Origin: an uncultured Dysosmobacter sp.
GTDB lineage: Bacteria; Bacillota; Clostridia; Oscillospirales; Oscillospiraceae
Reading direction: 5' to 3'
Length of the DNA stretch: 64,000 bases
Assembly (NCBI GenBank): GCA_934565855.1
Contig: CAKTIO010000001.1
Location: forward strand, 62,001-126,000
How positions within the stretch are numbered: position 1 is the first letter of the stretch; every line of letters begins with the position of its first letter. The notes beneath the pieces were generated by a model that worked only from the letters and a program-made list of their open reading frames with translations, did no database searches and was not told the DNA's origin. Positions 45,367-55,240 of the stretch are shown here, in pieces. Made by a program: the position numbers and the translations under genes.

Positions 45367-45381
45367 GAATGAAATTTGCTT

Positions 45382-47619
45382 TCAGGAAACCTCTACCACA
45401 CGGATCACGCCGCTGTTGTCTGCATACAGGTCGCTGACGTTGGCATAGCTATGCGCCACACTGAGGCTGACCCAGCTCTCGGAGCTCTTATTGTAGCAGA
45501 TCACATCCGAAGCCACCCGGTACGTCCGTCCATTCACCGTCACAGCATCCATTCCGGACCATGCAGAGTTGGGAACCTTGGTCAAACGGGTCAGTTCATT
45601 CACACTTTCAAACTGCGTCTGATCACGGTTCAGCGTCACCCGGACATAGGAATGGTTTGTCACGGAGAAGTTCGCCACAATGGGACCAAATGTCTTCTTT
45701 CCGCCGCAGTCTACCGTCAGTGTCGTCTGATTTCTGCCGCTTTCAGAGGTCTGCTTTCCAATTTCAACCCGTCCATAATAATACTGCGTGTCCGAACGAC
45801 CGCCGTTCAGCACCATCAGATTCACTCGTCCAGCCCAGTCTGTCCCAGCGTAGCTGATTTGATACTGGGAAATTGTGGCGCTGTGCAGATCATCCAATGT
45901 AACGGCAGTCAAACCGCTGCTGTCGCTTTGGTAGATCACAACATTTTCTGCCAGCGCCTTCTTGCCCAGCATCCGGTTCGTCACGTCCAAGTCACCGGTA
46001 ACACCGCCAGTCATGCGGCTCAAAACCATCGAATCCTTCGTGCTGGAGGAGATTTTCACCAGCTGTCCATTCAGTGCAGCCGTATTGCTATTGGAAATCG
46101 TCCCCTTGATGGTCAGTCCGCAAAGCAGCTTTACCTCAGCCGTGCTGCCGGACACATTGGCAATTCCTACGGCGTTGCCCCGGACAGGCACATTGCTGCC
46201 CTCCGCATCCACCGCGCCTGCCACCTGGTTGTCATCTGTCAGCAAAAGGGTAATGACCTTACCGACCTTCAGCTGTGCCAGCATGGGCTGCGCAGAGGTC
46301 AGCACCGGGAAGGTGTGTCCCAGCACCGTGATCTCAGTCGGTGCGGTGGGATTGGGCGAACAGGCTTCATATACGCCGGTCAGCCGGACATCGCACACCC
46401 GCATGGAGTTGGTAGCGCCGCTGTAGGTCACCACATCATAGGGGCGAAGGTCCCCCGCGGTCGCCGCCGCGCCGTTCTTCAGGAACGTATAATTCGTGCT
46501 GCCGCCAGCCAGAGCGTTCAAGCCTACGGTAGAGCCCTGACTGTAGACGATCACCGCCTGCGATGCCGTGCTGCCGCTGCCCACAAACACATATTCCACT
46601 CCACCGGAGCTGCCCAGATACAGCGTAACCGTGGTGCCGGGCGTCAGCCAGGAGTAGACAGAAGCCCAGGTTGTCTCCTTATTGTCGTAGTAGGAAGCGA
46701 TATCGCCGGTCATGGCATACTTGTTTCCGCGGTTGTCCGTCAGCAGAACGTTGGTCGCTTCGGAAACCACCACCGTTTTGGTGCTGCCAGCCATTTCCGG
46801 AACAAAGGTCATTGCCTTTCCGTTCTTGTCGATCAGCAGGGTCCCCATTCTTCCGTTCAAAAGACCGTTGGAAACCTTTTTCCCTGCGATCTGATAGGTC
46901 GTTCCGCTGCTCAGCTTCAACGCCGTGTCCGTTCCATCCGCAGCCGTTGCGGTAGAGGAAACCAGCATGGTGTTTTTCACCACGCTGCTGGCAATGGTAG
47001 AAGCGTACTCACTGCCCTCCTTGTTGTCGCACCGCAGCAGATTGGCAAACAGCCGCGCCGCCTGTCCGCGGGTCAGCGGAGCGGAAGCGGTCACTGTCAG
47101 ATTGTCCAGCAGACCCGCCATTTTTGCCTGCGCCAGATAGCCGTTGGGCCACACCGCGCCCACATCCTCGTCCTTATAGCCCAGCAGGCGGGTCAGGATG
47201 GTGACTGCCTGTGCCGCCGTGATGGTGGAATCCGGGTGAAATTTTCCGTCTGCAAAGCCCAGTATCACCGACTTTCCCTTGGAAGCCAGGTTGATATAAG
47301 CCGACGCCCAATGGGAGGGCTTGACATCCGGGAATACCGTGGTCGCCTCATATTTTCCCAGCTCGTCCGAAGCGTTCATGGCATATACCGCCATTTTGCA
47401 GAACTGCGCCCGCGTCAGCACCGCGTTGGGACGGAAGCTGCCGTCCTGATAGCCGTCCAGCACCCCCAGAAGGCGCAGGCTTTCCACCGAAACCGCCGTT
47501 TCGTTGTCCGCGATATCAGAAAAACGGACGGTGGCAGTATTGGCGGCGTGCGCCGGAAGCGACAGCAGTGACGCCACCAGCATCACCGCCATCAGCGCGC
47601 TTATAAGTCTTTTTTTCAT
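45382..47619 (-). CDS. Secreted SLH-domain surface protein
   Basis: Encodes 745 residues. The signal peptide LISALMAVMLVASLLSLPAHA is followed by three S-layer homology repeats (about 25-200: RFSDIADNETAVSVESLRLL; VFPDVKPSHWASAYINLA; VWPNGYLAQAKMAGLLDNLT). The rest is beta-rich with no enzyme motif. SLH domains bind pyruvylated wall polymers and hold the protein on the surface. The ATG at 47619 follows a GAGAGGA site. Confidence 0.9.
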   Translation of the reverse strand: MKKRLISALMAVMLVASLLSLPAHAANTATVRFSDIADNETAVSVESLRLLGVLDGYQDGSFRPNAVLTRAQFCKMAVYAMNASDELGKYEATTVFPDVKPSHWASAYINLASKGKSVILGFADGKFHPDSTITAAQAVTILTRLLGYKDEDVGAVWPNGYLAQAKMAGLLDNLTVTASAPLTRGQAARLFANLLRCDNKEGSEYASTIASSVVKNTMLVSSTATAADGTDTALKLSSGTTYQIAGKKVSNGLLNGRMGTLLIDKNGKAMTFVPEMAGSTKTVVVSEATNVLLTDNRGNKYAMTGDIASYYDNKETTWASVYSWLTPGTTVTLYLGSSGGVEYVFVGSGSTASQAVIVYSQGSTVGLNALAGGSTNYTFLKNGAAATAGDLRPYDVVTYSGATNSMRVCDVRLTGVYEACSPNPTAPTEITVLGHTFPVLTSAQPMLAQLKVGKVITLLLTDDNQVAGAVDAEGSNVPVRGNAVGIANVSGSTAEVKLLCGLTIKGTISNSNTAALNGQLVKISSSTKDSMVLSRMTGGVTGDLDVTNRMLGKKALAENVVIYQSDSSGLTAVTLDDLHSATISQYQISYAGTDWAGRVNLMVLNGGRSDTQYYYGRVEIGKQTSESGRNQTTLTVDCGGKKTFGPIVANFSVTNHSYVRVTLNRDQTQFESVNELTRLTKVPNSAWSGMDAVTVNGRTYRVASDVICYNKSSESWVSLSVAHSYANVSDLYADNSGVIRVVEVS

Positions 47620-47635
47620 ATCGTTCCTCTCCCTC

Positions 47636-48892
47636 TTATTCAGCCCGCAGTGCTTCCACCGGCTGAAGCTTGGATGCCTTCGCCGCCGGGTAAATGCCGA
47701 AAACAATGCCCAGCAGCACGGATAGTGTAAAGGCGCAGCCTGTGATCCACGCCGAAGGATAAATGGTCATGCTGAACATCAGCCTTCCCAGCACCAGACT
47801 GCCCAACGTTCCGAACCCGATGCCGATGATGCCGCCGATGCCGCAGAGCATTGCCGCTTCGATCAGGAACTGCGTTACAATGCTGCCGCGCTCCGCGCCG
47901 ATTGCCCTGCGGATGCCGATTTCCCGGGTGCGTTCCGTCACCGTGACCAGCATGATGTTCATGATGCCGATGCCGCCCACCAGCAGTGAGATGGCGGCAA
48001 TGCCGCCCAGCACCAGCCCGATCATGGCGAACTGCTCGTTCATGCTCTGCTGCCACTGGTCGTCGGAATACACATAGTATCCGCCGTTATCGGTGTCTAC
48101 CAGTCCCTTCAAAAAGCCGTTGATCCGGGAGCTTGCCTCCACCAGAGAGTCCGCGTCCCGTGCCTTTACCAGAAATTCACTGGAGGAGGAGCCGCCCAGC
48201 ACTCGTGTCGCCGTATAGGGAAACACGGCAAAGTTATCAATGTTGCTGCTGTCTGCGCCCTCTCCTGTCAGCCGCGGGGCGTAAACACCCACCACGTCAA
48301 AGCTCTGTCCGTTGACCTGAATGGTTTTGCCTACCGGGTCCACGCTGCCGAAAAAGGTCTTTGCCATCTGTGCGCCCAATATGCACACCTGATTATAATT
48401 CTTGATGTCCAGATACGCAATGTCCCGTCCTTCCGAAATATTCAAATTGTTGCAGATGCTATACTGGTCACTGCCCAGATACAGAGACGGGGGAAAATCT
48501 CCTACGGGGTTTCCGTTGTCATCGTAGTTGTAGTCCATATTGGCGGAGGACTTGGTCCCATAGACCACTGTGGCGTCAATGTTGCCTGTTGGCGTCACGC
48601 CCAGGACGTATTTTTTCAGACTGTTGCAGTATTCATAGAGCTCCGGAAAATAATCCTTTCCAATGCTGTTTCCGTTTTCATCGTACATATAGCTGTATAT
48701 GGAGACATTCAGCTTATTGCTGCCCATCGCGGCATACTGCTCCATGGTTTTCCTGGTGTAGCCGTTCATGGCGGAAACGATGGTCATGACCGAGGCAATG
48801 CCGATGATGATGCCCAGCATGGTCAGCGCCGACCGCCCTTTCTTGCCCAGGATGGATTTCCACGCCATTTTGATTGCCTGACGGATGTTCAC
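47636..48892 (-). CDS. MacB-type ABC transporter permease
   Basis: Encodes 418 residues. The N-terminal membrane helix ([20 protein letters not shown]), a large outer MacB-type domain (about 50-280) and three C-terminal helices ([20 protein letters not shown], the FtsX-like core) are visible. I chose GTG at 48892 because AGGAGG lies nine bases before it. It overlaps the ATPase stop by GTGA. With the next two genes it forms a MacAB-like system that drives efflux or outer-surface work without pumping through the membrane domain. Confidence 0.92.
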   Translation of the reverse strand: MNIRQAIKMAWKSILGKKGRSALTMLGIIIGIASVMTIVSAMNGYTRKTMEQYAAMGSNKLNVSIYSYMYDENGNSIGKDYFPELYEYCNSLKKYVLGVTPTGNIDATVVYGTKSSANMDYNYDDNGNPVGDFPPSLYLGSDQYSICNNLNISEGRDIAYLDIKNYNQVCILGAQMAKTFFGSVDPVGKTIQVNGQSFDVVGVYAPRLTGEGADSSNIDNFAVFPYTATRVLGGSSSSEFLVKARDADSLVEASSRINGFLKGLVDTDNGGYYVYSDDQWQQSMNEQFAMIGLVLGGIAAISLLVGGIGIMNIMLVTVTERTREIGIRRAIGAERGSIVTQFLIEAAMLCGIGGIIGIGFGTLGSLVLGRLMFSMTIYPSAWITGCAFTLSVLLGIVFGIYPAAKASKLQPVEALRAE

Positions 48893-49590
48893 AGCCAATC
48901 CACCTCCTGCTGCCGGTCCTCCACGATCCTACCGTCCTGCAGCCGGACACACCGGCGGGCGGTGGCGGCAATGCCGTTATCGTGGGTAATGAGGATCACC
49001 GTGCTTCCCTCCTTGTTCAGTTCCTGCAGAAAGCGCAGCACCTCGTGACCGGTATGGGAATCCAATGCGCCGGTGGGTTCGTCCGCCATGATGATGGGCG
49101 GTTTGGTGGAAATTGCCCGGGCAATGGCGACCCGCTGCTGCTGTCCGCCGGACATCTCCGTGGGACGGTGGCGGACGCGGTCCGCCAGCCCCACCCGTTC
49201 CAGCGCTTCCAGCGCCAGCTCTCTGCGCCGTTCCGCGCCGATACCCTGATAGATCAGGGGCAGCTCTACATTTTCCAGCACCGTCAGGCTCTGAATCAGG
49301 TTGTACTGCTGAAAGATAAAGCCTATCTGCTTGTTCCGGATGTGGGACAGCTCCTTGTCCGTCAGCTCCCGTACATCCGTTCCGTCCAGAAAGTAATTTC
49401 CCCGGGTCGGGATATCCAGACAGCCCAGCACATTCATCATAGTGGATTTACCGGAGCCGGACTGTCCCACGATCGCCACGAATTCTCCCCGGTCGATCTC
49501 CAGAGAAACACCGTCCAGCGCGCGGACCTCGCTTTCCAGCCCCTCGCCGTATATTTTATATACGTTCTCCAATTTTACGAGCTTTGCCAT
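48889..49590 (-). CDS. MacB/LolD-type ABC transporter ATPase
   Basis: Encodes 233 residues with Walker [20 protein letters not shown]-loop [20 protein letters not shown], signature [16 protein letters not shown], and Walker [14 protein letters not shown]. It sits between the adaptor and permease genes with three-base to overlapping spacing. Confidence 0.95.
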   Translation of the reverse strand: MAKLVKLENVYKIYGEGLESEVRALDGVSLEIDRGEFVAIVGQSGSGKSTMMNVLGCLDIPTRGNYFLDGTDVRELTDKELSHIRNKQIGFIFQQYNLIQSLTVLENVELPLIYQGIGAERRRELALEALERVGLADRVRHRPTEMSGGQQQRVAIARAISTKPPIIMADEPTGALDSHTGHEVLRFLQELNKEGSTVILITHDNGIAATARRCVRLQDGRIVEDRQQEVDWL

Positions 49591-49593
49591 ACA

Positions 49594-51306
49594 TCAACCC
49601 CATGCTTCCGTGGACTGCACCTGTGTAAAGACCTCCGTTCCCTCTTCCACACCGGATTTGATCTCGACATTGTAGTTGTCCTGAATGCCGATCTCCACCT
49701 GTACCGGCCAGAAGCCCTGCGGGATCTCCTCGTCGCTGATGACACCGCTGAGCGCGTTGTCCGGCTCACTGTCCGCCGCCACATAGACCACGGTCGCCGT
49801 AGAGCCGTCCTCCAGCGCCACCGTCCGGACACACTGGATGGGCACCACCAGGCAGTTGTCGCTCTGGCTTGCCACCAATGAGTAGTTGATATAGCTGTTT
49901 ACCTGCACGGTCCCATCCGGATTGTCCACGGCAATGGTGATGGGATATGTCGCCACACCGTTGTTGATGGTAGAGGACAGGCTGACCGTTTCCACAGTGC
50001 CCACCGCACTGGTACCCCACTGGTCCAGATCCACCATCATTCCGGTCTTGATATAGCTGATATTCCGCTCATCCACCGTGGCGTTGACCAGAATCGTAGA
50101 GGTATCCTGAATGGTGACCACCGTTTTGTTGGCTTCGATCTCATCTCCCGGAGCAATGGCAAGACCAATGACCATACCGTCAATGGGCGCCACGGCGCTG
50201 CAGTTGTCCAGGTTCTTCTGCGCCGTTTCCAGCTCCTTTCTTGCTGTGTCCAGAGACTGCTGAAGGGTGAAGATCTCGTTCTCGCTGTCCTCACCGTCAA
50301 TGCGAACCAGCACCTGCCCGACGGAGACCTGCAGATAATCCACCAGACTGCTGGAGATCACCGTGCCATCCACCGTAGAATTCAAGTCGCCTGTGCGGTA
50401 GTACGCCAGCTTCCCCGCCTCATAGGGGTAAACCGTTTCCCCGCCCACCTGTACCGTGGCGGATGCCGTCATTTCCGCTGTCAGAGAGCCGGGGTTGTTG
50501 ACCAGGATATCCGCCTCAAACAGCTTGGAACCCTCCGGCGTGATCCGGCTCACCATATGTACCGCCTCCACCGTACCGGTCAGGGTGGTCATCAGCGCCG
50601 GAATGGAGACCGACACGGATTGTCCCGTCCGGATCTCTCCGGCATAGGCATAGCTGTAATACTGAGACAGCCGCAGCCGGGTATCATCGGACAGCGTGGC
50701 AAGCTTCTGCCCCTTGCTGACCTTGTCGCCCGGATGCAGTGTGACCACATCCATCAGCTTTCCGGGATAGCTGGGCGCCAGATTCAGCCCCGCGATGTCC
50801 TTTTCCAATGCGGACAGCTGCTTTTCGTAGCCGTCCACGTCCGACTGCGCCTTTTTTACTGCGGACACGGCAGCCTCAGAATCCACAAGGAACAGCGGAT
50901 CGCCCGCAGATACCTCCTGTCCCTCCGTAACAAACACATCGTTGACCGTGCCCGCTGTGGTCAGGGTAATGGTCTCACTGTTTTTCGCCTTGGTCACGCC
51001 GCTTCCCTCCACGGTGCTGGTAATGGAACCGTAGGAGACCACGTCCGTGACATTCACTTGATCGCCGGAGCTGCCCTTTTTTCCCAGATAAACGTGGATG
51101 CCGCCGCCTGCCAGCGCCGCCACCACAGCCAGCGCGATCAAGCGCCGGATCAGCTTTTTCCGTTTCTTAGGGCTTCCGCTATGCTTGCTCCGAAGCTTGG
51201 ACAGCAGACTGGTTTTCTGAACATACTCCTGTGCAGCGGCATCCTCGCCGTACTGTACCTTTTCCGGCTGCTTCGCCTGCTCTGTCAAATCCTTGACTTC
51301 CGCCAT
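49594..51306 (-). CDS. Membrane-fusion (HlyD/MacA-like) adaptor protein
   Basis: Encodes 570 residues. A cytoplasmic N-terminus and one membrane helix (LIALAVVAALAGGGIHVYLG) are followed by a split biotinyl-lipoyl-like domain, a short coiled coil (SLDTARKELETAQKNLDNCS) and beta-barrel parts. The start at 51306 has AAAAGGAG before it. It is first gene of the efflux operon. The substrate is unknown; peptides or antimicrobials are usual for the family. Confidence 0.9.
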   Translation of the reverse strand: MAEVKDLTEQAKQPEKVQYGEDAAAQEYVQKTSLLSKLRSKHSGSPKKRKKLIRRLIALAVVAALAGGGIHVYLGKKGSSGDQVNVTDVVSYGSITSTVEGSGVTKAKNSETITLTTAGTVNDVFVTEGQEVSAGDPLFLVDSEAAVSAVKKAQSDVDGYEKQLSALEKDIAGLNLAPSYPGKLMDVVTLHPGDKVSKGQKLATLSDDTRLRLSQYYSYAYAGEIRTGQSVSVSIPALMTTLTGTVEAVHMVSRITPEGSKLFEADILVNNPGSLTAEMTASATVQVGGETVYPYEAGKLAYYRTGDLNSTVDGTVISSSLVDYLQVSVGQVLVRIDGEDSENEIFTLQQSLDTARKELETAQKNLDNCSAVAPIDGMVIGLAIAPGDEIEANKTVVTIQDTSTILVNATVDERNISYIKTGMMVDLDQWGTSAVGTVETVSLSSTINNGVATYPITIAVDNPDGTVQVNSYINYSLVASQSDNCLVVPIQCVRTVALEDGSTATVVYVAADSEPDNALSGVISDEEIPQGFWPVQVEIGIQDNYNVEIKSGVEEGTEVFTQVQSTEAWG

Positions 51307-51340
51307 ATCTGTTCTCCTTTTGCACGTTGGTTTTCTTCTT

Positions 51341-51367
51341 GACTGTATTGTTGAGCGTAGTACAGTC
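51341..51367. promoter_or_regulatory. Inverted repeat upstream of the efflux operon
   Basis: GACTGTA (51341-51347) and TACAGTC (51361-51367) form a 7-bp inverted repeat with centres two helical turns apart, about 35-60 bases before the first gene. It is a candidate operator; no regulator gene adjoins. Confidence 0.45.
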
Positions 51368-51417
51368 CCATTATGAAAGCAACAACAAAACAGTAACATT
51401 TTTTCTGCCTGCAAAAA

Positions 51418-51458
51418 AAGTGGTCGGACCCTCCCAGAGGGGTCCGACCGCCTTTTTA
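51418..51458. terminator. Terminator of pyc
   Basis: GGTCGGACC and GGTCCGACC form the outer part of a GC-rich stem. T-runs lie on both sides, so it works for pyc on the minus strand and possibly both ways. Confidence 0.85.
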
Positions 51459-51474
51459 TGCTTTATATAAGAAA

Positions 51475-54400
51475 TTACTTGATGGTCAGAAGCAGCTGAC
51501 CGCCCTTGACAGTGTCGCCCTCCTGCACCTCGATGCTCTCGACCACGCCAGCCATCCGCGCCGTTACTGCCGTTTCCATCTTCATTGCCTCGATGGTGAT
51601 CAGGGTCTGGTTCTTTTCCACCCTGTCGCCCACCTGAACATCGATCTTGCTGACAGCACCGGGGATGGAAGCACCCAGCTGGCTCTTGTCGTTGGGGTCT
51701 GCCATAGCGACCTTTACGATGTTCTGCTGTGCCTCCTCATCCGGGACCTGTACCTCACGGCGGATGCCGTTCAACTCAAAGCTGACCGTGCGCATGCCGT
51801 CCTTATCGACCTCGCCCAGTCCCAGATACTTGATGACCAGCGTCTTACCGTCCGCGATGTTGACCTTATTGGTCTCGCCCACAGCCAGTCCGTGGAAGAA
51901 CACATGGCTGCCCAGACGCATGATGTAGCCATACTCCTTCTGCTGCTGAACAAATTCCTCTACCACCTTCGGGTACAGGCAATAGCTCAGCACCGCGCGC
52001 CAGCTGGGGTCCGGATCAAAGGCTTCCATTTCCTTCTTCTTTGCCTCAAAGTCCACCGGGGGAAGCAGCTCACCGGGACGGCAGGTAATCGCCTTCTTTC
52101 CCTTCAGGACCACCCGCTGCAGATCCTTGGGGAAGCCGCCGGCAGGCTGACCCATCATTCCGGAGAAGTAGCTGACCGCACTGTCCGGGAATGCCAGATT
52201 CTCGCCCTTTTCCACGATGTTCTCCGGGGTCAGCTTGTTCTGCGTCATGAAGATCGCCAGATCACCCACCATCTTGGAGGACGGTGTCACCTTGACAATA
52301 TCGCCCACCATCTGGTTTACCTTGCGGTAGTTCTCCTTGACCTCCGTGAAGCGGTCGCCCAGACCCAAAGATTCCACCTGGGGCTTCAGGTTCGTATACT
52401 GACCGCCGGGGATCTCATAGCGGTAAATATCCGTGTTGTTGCTGGTGATGCCGCCCTCGAAGGAATCGTACCGCTTCCGGACGTCCTCCCAGTAATCGGT
52501 CAGCTGCTGCAGGCGGTCCAGCTCCAGACCGGTATCACGCTCAGTTCCCTCCAGTGCCGCCACCACAGCGTTCATGGAGGGCTGGCTGGTCATGCCAGCC
52601 ATAGAGGATACGGCACAGTCCACCACATCCACGCCGGCTTCCGCAGCCATCAGCAGTGCCGCCACCTGGTTGCCGGAGGTATCGTGGGTATGCAGCTGGA
52701 TGGGAATGCCCACCTCCTGCTTCAGGGTGGAGACCAGCTTCTTTGCCGCATAGGGCTTCAGCAGTCCCGCCATATCCTTGATCGCCAGCATGTGGGCGCC
52801 GCGCTTTTCCAGCTCCTTCGCCATCTTGACGTAGTAATTCAGGTTGTACTTGTCCCTTGCCGGGTCCGAAATGTCGCCCGTATAGCAGATGGTCGCCTGG
52901 CAGATCTTGTTCTGCTTCAGCACCTCATCCATTGCAACCTCCATGCCGGGGATCCAGTTCAGGGAGTCAAACACACGGAAAACATCCACGCCGGAGCGGG
53001 CGGATTCCTTGATAAACTCCCGGATCACGTTGTCCGGATAGTTGGTATAGCCCACCGCGTTGGCGCCGCGGATCAGCATTTGCAGCAGTAGGTTCGGCGC
53101 CTTCTCCCGGATCAGGTCCAGACGCTCCCAGGGGGATTCATGCAGGAAGCGGTATGCCACGTCAAAGGTCGCGCCGCCCCAGCATTCCAGCGAAAATGCG
53201 TTTGCCAGAATCTCAGAGGTTCCCTCCATGCCCTTGACGATATCGCGGGTACGAACCCGGGTGGCAAGCAGGCTCTGGTGGGCGTCACGGCAGGTCGTGT
53301 CGCAAATCAGCAGGCGCTTCTGGTCCTTGACCCACTTGCTGACTGCCTCCGGTCCCTCCCGGTCCAGCATCTGCTTCAGACCGTCGGGACGGTTTCCGGT
53401 GACAGGCGGGAAACGCGGCGTCTCATAAAACTTATGCTCGCCTTTTTCCTTCACCACGATATTAGCGATGTATTTCAGCATCTTGGTGGCGCGGTCCTGT
53501 CCCTCTTCGATCTCGAACAGCTCCGGCGTCTCATCAATGAACTTGGTGTGGCACTTGCCAGCCTGGAACACCGGATTCATCAGAATGTTGGTAATGAAGG
53601 CGATGTTGGTCTTCACGCCGCGGACGTGTACCTCATTGACAGCGCGGATCGCCTTGCGGCAGGCACTGGTGAAGGAGGAATCCCATGTGGTGACCTTGAC
53701 CAGCAGGGAGTCATAGTACGGAGAGATCACAGCGCCGGTATAGGCGTTGCCGCCGTCCAGCCGGATGCCGAAACCACCGCTGGAGCGGTATGCCGTGATC
53801 TTGCCGGTATCCGGCGCAAAGTGGTTTGCCGGGTCCTCCGTGGTCACACGGCACTGAATGGCGTAGCCGTTCTGGTGAACGTCCGCCTGGCTGGAAATTC
53901 CGATCTCCGGGTCGCTGAGGGGCTTGCCCTCTGCTACCAGGATCTGGGAGCGGACCAGGTCGATGCCGGTGACCATTTCCGTCACCGTATGCTCCACCTG
54001 GATCCGGGGGTTCATCTCAATAAAATAATGGTGTCCCTCTTTGTCCACCAGGAACTCCAGCGTTCCGGCGTTGGTATAGCCCACATGCTTGGCGATCTTT
54101 ACGGCGTCCTCGTACAGCGCTTCCCGCACCTTCTGCGGCACGGAGAATGCCGGAGTGAACTCCACCACCTTCTGATAACGGCGCTGCAGAGAGCAGTCCC
54201 GCTCATACAGGTGGACCACGTTGCCGTGTTCATCGCCCAGTACCTGCACCTCGATATGCTTCGGCTCCACCAGGAACTTCTCCATGAAAATGTCGTCGTT
54301 GCCGAACGCCTTTTTTGCCTCCGCCTTCACCAGGTCAAAATTGGTGCCGACCTCTTCCACGGTGTCGCAGCGGCGCATGCCGCGTCCGCCGCCGCCCGCG

Positions 54401-54891
54401 GCAGCCTTCAAAATCACAGGGAAGCCAAACTCCTGTGCCAGTTTCTGCGCAGCCTCGCGGCTCTCCAGCGGCTTGGTGGTACCCGGCGTGGTAGGCACGT
54501 TGCAGGCAAGCGCCATCTGCTTTGCGGACAGCTTGTCGCCCATCATGTCCAGAATCTCGGAAGACGGACCGATAAACTTGATCCCGGCTTCCTCGCAGGC
54601 GCGGGCAAAATCTCCATTCTCACTCAGAAAACCATAGCCGGGATGAATGGCGTCCGCGCCATGCTTTTTCGCCAGCTCGATGATCCGCGGAATATCCAGA
54701 TACGCGCCCAACGGGCTTTCATGCTCGCCGATCAGATAGGATTCGTCCGCAGCGGTGCGGAACAGCGCATATGTATCCTCGTTGGAATAAATTGCAATCG
54801 TCTGGATCCCCAAATCGTGGCACGCCCGGAAAACACGCATGGCGATTTCTCCACGGTTGGCAACCAGAACCTTTTTAAACTCCTGACTCAT
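51475..54891 (-). CDS. pyc: Pyruvate carboxylase
   Basis: Encodes 1138 residues, full length. It makes oxaloacetate from pyruvate and bicarbonate. Biotin carboxylase lies at about 1-450 (KKVLVANRGEIAMRVFRACH; KAAAGGGGRGMRR). Carboxyltransferase lies at about 530-800 (LICDTTCRDAHQSLLATRVR; LHTHDTSGNQ). The biotinyl domain is at the end (TIEAMKMETAVTA, modified Lys). The start at 54891 follows GGAGGAACC. It is a single-gene unit with its own promoter and terminator. Confidence 0.97.
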   Translation of the reverse strand: MSQEFKKVLVANRGEIAMRVFRACHDLGIQTIAIYSNEDTYALFRTAADESYLIGEHESPLGAYLDIPRIIELAKKHGADAIHPGYGFLSENGDFARACEEAGIKFIGPSSEILDMMGDKLSAKQMALACNVPTTPGTTKPLESREAAQKLAQEFGFPVILKAAAGGGGRGMRRCDTVEEVGTNFDLVKAEAKKAFGNDDIFMEKFLVEPKHIEVQVLGDEHGNVVHLYERDCSLQRRYQKVVEFTPAFSVPQKVREALYEDAVKIAKHVGYTNAGTLEFLVDKEGHHYFIEMNPRIQVEHTVTEMVTGIDLVRSQILVAEGKPLSDPEIGISSQADVHQNGYAIQCRVTTEDPANHFAPDTGKITAYRSSGGFGIRLDGGNAYTGAVISPYYDSLLVKVTTWDSSFTSACRKAIRAVNEVHVRGVKTNIAFITNILMNPVFQAGKCHTKFIDETPELFEIEEGQDRATKMLKYIANIVVKEKGEHKFYETPRFPPVTGNRPDGLKQMLDREGPEAVSKWVKDQKRLLICDTTCRDAHQSLLATRVRTRDIVKGMEGTSEILANAFSLECWGGATFDVAYRFLHESPWERLDLIREKAPNLLLQMLIRGANAVGYTNYPDNVIREFIKESARSGVDVFRVFDSLNWIPGMEVAMDEVLKQNKICQATICYTGDISDPARDKYNLNYYVKMAKELEKRGAHMLAIKDMAGLLKPYAAKKLVSTLKQEVGIPIQLHTHDTSGNQVAALLMAAEAGVDVVDCAVSSMAGMTSQPSMNAVVAALEGTERDTGLELDRLQQLTDYWEDVRKRYDSFEGGITSNNTDIYRYEIPGGQYTNLKPQVESLGLGDRFTEVKENYRKVNQMVGDIVKVTPSSKMVGDLAIFMTQNKLTPENIVEKGENLAFPDSAVSYFSGMMGQPAGGFPKDLQRVVLKGKKAITCRPGELLPPVDFEAKKKEMEAFDPDPSWRAVLSYCLYPKVVEEFVQQQKEYGYIMRLGSHVFFHGLAVGETNKVNIADGKTLVIKYLGLGEVDKDGMRTVSFELNGIRREVQVPDEEAQQNIVKVAMADPNDKSQLGASIPGAVSKIDVQVGDRVEKNQTLITIEAMKMETAVTARMAGVVESIEVQEGDTVKGGQLLLTIK

Positions 54892-54972
54892 GAATGGTTC
54901 CTCCTCCAAGAACGCAGAATCAAACTCCTTCCATCTGTCTTTCGTGCAAGCACAGATGTACTTTCCTCGAAA

Positions 54973-55002
54973 ATTATACTCCTAAAGGACACTGACTTTC
55001 AA
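54973..55002 (-). promoter_or_regulatory. pyc promoter
   Basis: On the minus strand, TTGAAA (55002-54997), an 18-base spacer and TATAAT (54978-54973), leaving a leader of about 75 bases. Confidence 0.75.
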
Positions 55003-55136
55003 CGTATTTTTTGTGATTCATGAATTTTGAGTAAAAACCACATTTCTTTGCGTAATTTTACTCGTGTTTCTTGTTCACTTTTTCAGAACACCCCGCACTC
55101 TCGATTTTTTTAGATCCCCAAACGATGCGCCGCATG

Positions 55137-55182
55137 AAAAAGCCTGCCGGAAAAACCATCAGGTCCCTCCGGCAGGCATACG
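55137..55182 (-). terminator. Terminator of thrS
   Basis: GCCTGCCGGA and TCCGGCAGGC form a 10-bp stem; on the minus strand TTTTTC follows. Confidence 0.88.
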
Positions 55183-55240
55183 CTCCGTCTGCTGGGAAAA
55201 GCGGCAAAGCGCCCTTCTCCCACAGACAGCTCAGATCGAT

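Noticed and set aside
45376..47571. A 731-codon plus-strand open frame
   Set aside because: It is antisense to the SLH-protein gene; the product has no coherent domain and the minus strand has signal peptide, SLH repeats and ribosome site.
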